Shown here piece after piece: positions 7,070 through 9,525 of a stretch of 9,525 nt of DNA (the first letter of the stretch is position 1; every line of letters begins with the position of its first letter). Both the position numbers and the translations under genes were made by a program. The notes under the pieces are model-generated. The model did not search any database. It was not told the origin of the DNA and saw only the letters and a list, made by a program, of their open reading frames with translations. The stretch covers positions 1 through 9,525 of the forward strand of contig JASHTN010000315.1 in the NCBI GenBank assembly GCA_030040525.1, written 5' to 3'. The DNA comes from Gammaproteobacteria bacterium. Lineage in GTDB: Bacteria > Pseudomonadota > Gammaproteobacteria > Steroidobacterales > Steroidobacteraceae.

Positions 7070-7768
7070 ATGAAGAACACGAGCAGCACTTGGATTGGGG
7101 CGTGCGGCGCCGTGCTTGCGATGACCCTCGCGGCCGGGAGCGCGCTGGCGCAGGAGGGCTTCCGCGGCGCCGGCCCGCGCATGGGCCCGCCGCAGCACAT
7201 GGACGGGCGCTACGGCAACAACCACTTCTACCCCAACCGCGGCGTGGTGGTGGGCGCAGTCCCCGGTCGGCCGTTCGTGTTCAATCGCCCGGGCGGGAGC
7301 TTCTACTATTCCGGCGGGATCTGGTACGCGCCGCGCGGACCGGGCTTCGTGGTGGTAGCGGCCCCGATCGGCCTGTTCGTGCCGGTGCTGCCGCCTTACT
7401 ACGCCACGGTGTGGTTCGGCGGCGTGCCGTACTACTACGCCGATGATACGTACTACACGTGGGATGCCTCGCAGAACGGCTACCAGGTGGTCGCGCCGCC
7501 GGGTGATCCCAACGGCGCTGCGATGGATGCGCCGCAGCCGCCGCCGCCACAGGGCGATCAGATGTACATCTATCCGCAGAACGGCCAGAGCGCCGAGCAG
7601 CAGGCGAGCGACAAGTACGAATGTCACAAATGGGCGTCCTCGCAGACCGGCTTCGACCCCACGCAGCCGGGCGGCGCGGTGTCGCCGGATCAGCTCGACG
7701 CGCGGCGCGCCGATTACCGGCGCGCGATGATCGCCTGCCTCGAGGGGCGCGGCTACAGCGCCCGCTAG
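7070..7768 (+). CDS. DUF6515-like exported protein sharing the split Cys motif
   Basis: This is a predicted secreted protein of 232 residues, function unknown. The signal peptide is clear, MKNTSSTW then a hydrophobic core, with likely cleavage after SALA (residues 24-27). Residues about 45-155 are rich in Tyr, Gly, Pro and Val with repeated short blocks (FYPNRGVVVGAVPG, FYYSGGIWYAPRGPGFVVVAAPIG, VPVLPPYYATVWFGGVPYYYADDTYYTW), which resembles DUF6515. A Pro-rich hinge follows, then at 168-202 YPQNGQSAEQQ..D.YEC..WA..QTGFDP and at the end DYRRAMIACLEGRGYS (215-230), matching the two blocks of the preceding lipoprotein. I chose ATG 7070 because the signal peptide then starts at MKN; ATG 7043, which overlaps the upstream stop (ATGA), would add nine residues and is possible. 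Only 23 bases separate it from the lipoprotein gene, so the pair is probably co-transcribed. Confidence 0.78.
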   Translation: MKNTSSTWIGACGAVLAMTLAAGSALAQEGFRGAGPRMGPPQHMDGRYGNNHFYPNRGVVVGAVPGRPFVFNRPGGSFYYSGGIWYAPRGPGFVVVAAPIGLFVPVLPPYYATVWFGGVPYYYADDTYYTWDASQNGYQVVAPPGDPNGAAMDAPQPPPPQGDQMYIYPQNGQSAEQQASDKYECHKWASSQTGFDPTQPGGAVSPDQLDARRADYRRAMIACLEGRGYSAR

Positions 7769-7795
7769 CGCGGCGCCAGCGGCACGCTGCCGCGC
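7768..7795 (+). promoter_or_regulatory. Strong hairpin directly before the phosphatase start codon
   Basis: A 7-base perfect arm pair (GCGCGGC 7768-7774 with GCCGCGC 7789-7795), a 3-base bulge (7775-7777), then a 4-base stem (AGCG with CGCT) closed by a 3-base loop at 7782-7784. The structure fills the whole gap between the DUF6515-like gene and the ATG at 7798, starting at the last base of the upstream stop codon. No T tract follows, so it is not a standard intrinsic terminator. It covers the place where a ribosome-binding site would be, so it may limit initiation or couple it to upstream translation; that role is inferred. Confidence 0.5.
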
Positions 7796-7797
7796 TC

Positions 7798-8274
7798 ATG
7801 CGCATCCTGTTCGTCTGCCTCGGAAATATCTGCCGCTCGCCGACGGCCGAGGGCGTGCTGCGCACGCTGGCCGCGCGCGAGGCTCCCGAGCTGCCGCTCG
7901 AAGTGGACTCCGCCGGCACCGCCGGTTATCACATCGGCGAGCCGCCGGATCCGCGCATGCGCCACGCCGCCGCGCGCCGCGGCTACGACCTGAGCAGCCT
8001 GCGGGCGCGCGTGGTCGAGCCCGGCGATTTCGAGCGCTTCGATCTGATCCTGGCGATGGATCGGGACAACCTGCAGGTCCTCAGGCACGGCGCGCCCGTG
8101 CCGGCGCACGAGCGGCTGCGGCTGTTCCTGGAGTTCGCCCCGGAGTCGGGCGCCGCCGAGGTGCCGGATCCCTACTACGGCGGCGCCAAGGGCTTCGAGG
8201 AAGTGCTCGACCTGGTCGAAGCCGCGAGCCGCGGACTGCTCGCCTACCTGCGCGCGCAGTTGCGCGCCGCCTGA
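7798..8274 (+). CDS. Low-molecular-weight protein tyrosine phosphatase
   Basis: This is a cytoplasmic phosphatase of 158 residues, the usual size of the family. The P-loop C7-LGNIC-R13-S is the CX5R(S/T) active site at its normal place near the N terminus, with C7 as nucleophile. D124 in DPYYGG is the general acid, and the paired Tyr residues 126-127 are the family's substrate-contact or phosphorylation positions. Arsenate reductases share this fold, but the DPYY block favours a phosphatase. The frame is open upstream to 7621; ATG 7798 is chosen because the P-loop must lie close to the N terminus. No Shine-Dalgarno sequence is visible; a hairpin occupies its place. Relatives next to exopolysaccharide genes regulate tyrosine kinases, but no kinase is seen here. 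A phosphatase gene after kdsB is known in Pseudomonas (there followed by murB and rne). Confidence 0.93.
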   Translation: MRILFVCLGNICRSPTAEGVLRTLAAREAPELPLEVDSAGTAGYHIGEPPDPRMRHAAARRGYDLSSLRARVVEPGDFERFDLILAMDRDNLQVLRHGAPVPAHERLRLFLEFAPESGAAEVPDPYYGGAKGFEEVLDLVEAASRGLLAYLRAQLRAA

Positions 8275-8284
8275 GCCCGGCTCA
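8272..8284. repeat. Palindrome holding the stop codons of two convergent genes
   Basis: TGAGCCCGGCTCA has 6-base arms around one central C. Its left end is the TGA of the phosphatase gene and its right end, read on the minus strand, is the TGA of the RNase E-like frame. As RNA it forms only a short hairpin (5 base pairs, 3-base loop) and no T run follows on either side, so any terminator role is uncertain. Confidence 0.6.
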
Positions 8285-8644
8285 CTCCTCCGTGCCGCGC
8301 TCGCCGCCCTCTCGCGGCGGCGCCGAAGACCATACGACGTAGGGTTTGCCCGACGTCGCCTCGGGCCTGGGCTGCGGCTCGAAGTGCGCGATCGGGGCCG
8401 CCGGCTCATGCGCAGCTGCCGCATCGCGCGGGCCCGGCGGCGGCTCGGAGTGATATTCACGCGGCGCGCTCTCCGGCGGCTCGCGCACGGGCTCCGGTGG
8501 TGAGGATCCGGGGCCGCCGTTGCCGTGGCTCTCGGCGGGAGCGGCAGCAGCCGGCTCCTGACTCGCGAGCGGTCCGGGAGCGGCAGTGCCCGCCGCGCCC
8601 GCCGCCAGGGCGCTGCGTCCTCCGCCGCCCCCGCGCCGGCCGCG
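8282..8644 (-). CDS. rne: C-terminal tail of RNase E (N-terminal part missing)
   Basis: Only about 120 residues of the unstructured C-terminal end are present; the catalytic S1/DNase I-like half is absent. Reading toward the C terminus, the fragment has an Arg/Gly-rich block (RRGRRRGRRGGGGGR), a long Ala/Pro/Glu-rich stretch, and an end containing KPYVVWSSAPP shortly before the stop. Arg-rich patches and a terminal YVVWSS-like motif are features I associate with gammaproteobacterial RNase E, which processes and degrades RNA and scaffolds the degradosome. The neighbourhood fits, since rne lies near the phosphatase gene in Pseudomonas. The frame runs open to 8890, but beyond about 8610-8670 the plus strand clearly encodes MetRS, so I end the fragment at an approximate junction; 8644 is a nominal boundary. 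The call rests on composition and a short motif, not on a folded domain. Confidence 0.5.
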   Translation of the reverse strand, partial: RGRRGGGGGRSALAAGAAGTAAPGPLASQEPAAAAPAESHGNGGPGSSPPEPVREPPESAPREYHSEPPPGPRDAAAAHEPAAPIAHFEPQPRPEATSGKPYVVWSSAPPREGGERGTEE

Positions 8645-9007
8645 ACGGCGACCGCGCCGGACGCCGCCGCGCTGGACGAGGCGGTCGCGGACGCTCCCGC
8701 TGCGATCGCCGAGGCACTGGACGACTTCGACTTCCGCCGCGCCAGCGACGCGGTCTGGCGGATCGCGGACGAGGCGAACCGCTACGTCAACCGCACCCGC
8801 CCGTGGGAACTCGCCCGGTCCGGCCGCGACCCGGTGCTGACCGCCGTCTTGTCCGCGCTGCTGCTCGCCTGCCAGGCGATCGGCACGCACCTGACGCCGT
8901 TCCTCCCGGACGCCGCGGCGCGCATCACCCGCCAGTGCACCCCGGACGCGGCCGGGCGGCTGCCGGGCCCGGTCCCGCTGCTGCCGAGGATCGCACCGCC
9001 GTCATGA
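8645..9007 (+). CDS. metG: C-terminal fragment of methionyl-tRNA synthetase (N-terminal part missing)
   Basis: About 120 residues of the C-terminal helical anticodon-binding domain of MetRS are present. The diagnostic block is ALDDFDFRRASDAVWRIADE followed by ANRYVNRTRPWEL, matching the MetRS pattern ANRYV......PW that precedes the CAU-anticodon contact region. It continues with LLLACQAIGTHLTPFLPDAAARI and ends near LPGPVPLLPRI. The catalytic Rossmann domain with HIGH and KMSKS, over a thousand bases, is missing: upstream lie RNase E tail and phosphatase sequence. The frame stays open back into the RNase E region by chance, so the start given is nominal. The residue style (DDFDFRRA, PFLPDAAARI) looks actinobacterial, unlike part A. 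It is either broken by a genuine rearrangement or cut by an assembly joint. Its stop overlaps that of the convergent gene in TCATGA (9002-9007). Confidence 0.8.
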   Translation, partial: TATAPDAAALDEAVADAPAAIAEALDDFDFRRASDAVWRIADEANRYVNRTRPWELARSGRDPVLTAVLSALLLACQAIGTHLTPFLPDAAARITRQCTPDAAGRLPGPVPLLPRIAPPS

Positions 9008-9525
9008 CCGCAAGATCAGCCATTTCCCGCCGATCGCCACGGCTACCAGGGTCCCCGCGATCCACAGCAGAGACCACAGCCGCGGGTGGATGTGGGTACG
9101 GCCGTGCAGGCTCTTAGCATCGTCGGCCTTGGCGCCGTGGGCGAAAGCGACGCGCACGCCGTCGAGCAGCAGCAGCCAGGTCAAGCCGTAGACGACGACC
9201 TCCTCGAGCCAGGCGTGCGCGCTGCGCGTGACGAGGACGAGCAAGAGGATGGCGAACGGAACGGAGATCATTCCCAGGGACCTGTCGATGAAGAACAGCA
9301 GCAGCACGAGCAGCAGGATCGCCAGCCACAGCACGGTGAGCACCCGGCCGGTCTCGATGAGCTTCGCCGCGCCGAGCCCGAACAGGCTCGGCCCCAGGTA
9401 ACCGATGAAGCCGACAAGGACAACGCGCAGCAGCGCGCCGCGGATGGCCTTAAGGGTCGTCTCGCCCGTCTCCCGCTTGAGTATCACGGTCTCCAGCGTG
9501 AAGCCGAGCAGGATGGCGAGGAGAG
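9002..9525 (-). CDS. M50B-like membrane metallopeptidase, 5' end outside the window
   Basis: This partial gene has at least 173 residues. The frame is open to the window edge, and the residues upstream of the GTG at 9487 (AILLGFTLETVILKRETGET) continue sensibly, so GTG 9487 is not taken as the start. The protein is strongly hydrophobic, with several membrane segments: around VVLVGFIGYLGPSLFGLG, a long Leu/Val stretch (VLWLAILLLVLLLFFI), another (SVPFAILLLVLV), one after WLEEVVVYGLTWLLLL, and a final one near WSLLWIAGTLVAVAIGG. The GYLGPSLFGLGAA block resembles the peptidase M50B-like family common in Actinobacteria. The zinc-binding HExxH would lie upstream of the window and is not seen, so protease activity is inferred. 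It is convergent to the MetRS fragment, with overlapping stops. Confidence 0.6.
   Translation of the reverse strand, partial: LLAILLGFTLETVILKRETGETTLKAIRGALLRVVLVGFIGYLGPSLFGLGAAKLIETGRVLTVLWLAILLLVLLLFFIDRSLGMISVPFAILLLVLVTRSAHAWLEEVVVYGLTWLLLLDGVRVAFAHGAKADDAKSLHGRTHIHPRLWSLLWIAGTLVAVAIGGKWLILRS

Noticed and set aside
8282..8890. A single 202-residue minus-strand gene
   Set aside because: Its first half is antisense to the clear MetRS domain; only the C-terminal part looks like real protein (an RNase E tail).
8525..9007. A complete small MetRS-like protein of 160 residues starting at 8525
   Set aside because: The N-terminal 40 or so residues are Ser/Arg/Gly-rich antisense of the RNase E tail, and the conserved domain begins only after about 8660, so the start is not real.
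1..9525. tRNA/rRNA genes, CRISPR arrays, insertion sequences or phage genes
   Set aside because: On reading both strands I found no tRNA-like arms, no regularly spaced repeats, and no transposase or integrase motifs.

Overview
The window is very GC-rich and densely coded. It reads as two unlike parts that meet near position 8610-8670.

Part A (1 to about 8640) is an envelope-biogenesis region of a high-GC gammaproteobacterium. The protein types and gene order point to the Xanthomonadales / Nevskiales / Steroidobacter range; that placement is inferred from family resemblance, not from a database search. In order: lolD (lipoprotein-release ATPase); a convergent DUF2062 membrane protein; then a tight same-strand run of exbB, exbD, msbA, lpxK, ycaR (Trm112-like) and kdsB, with gaps of 25 bases or less and one 4-base overlap. 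This run links energised-motor subunits with late lipid A synthesis (LpxK), lipid A export (MsbA) and Kdo activation (KdsB). From memory, the same neighbourhood is conserved in Pseudomonas (lolCDE, DUF2062, comEC, exbBD, lpxK, Trm112, kdsB, low-molecular-weight phosphatase, murB, rne). Here comEC and murB are absent.

After kdsB comes a 233-base gap with a candidate sigma-70 promoter. It precedes two small exported proteins that share an unusual split Cys motif: a glycine-zipper lipoprotein and a DUF6515-like protein. A low-molecular-weight protein tyrosine phosphatase follows, with a strong hairpin just before its start codon. Convergent to it is what looks like the C-terminal tail of RNase E.

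Part B (about 8640 to 9525) looks actinobacterial. It holds only the C-terminal anticodon-binding end of a methionyl-tRNA synthetase on the plus strand, and, convergent to it, an M50B-like membrane metallopeptidase cut by the window edge. RNase E (minus strand) and MetRS (plus strand) both lose their N-terminal parts at the same place. That place lies in a low-complexity GC stretch that reads plausibly as an Arg/Gly-rich RNase E segment on one strand and as an Ala/Pro MetRS linker on the other. The simplest reading is a chimeric assembly or cloning joint; a real rearrangement is the alternative.

I saw no tRNA, rRNA, CRISPR array, insertion sequence or prophage gene. The least described biology is the pair of exported proteins at 6465-7768; the most important caution is the junction.
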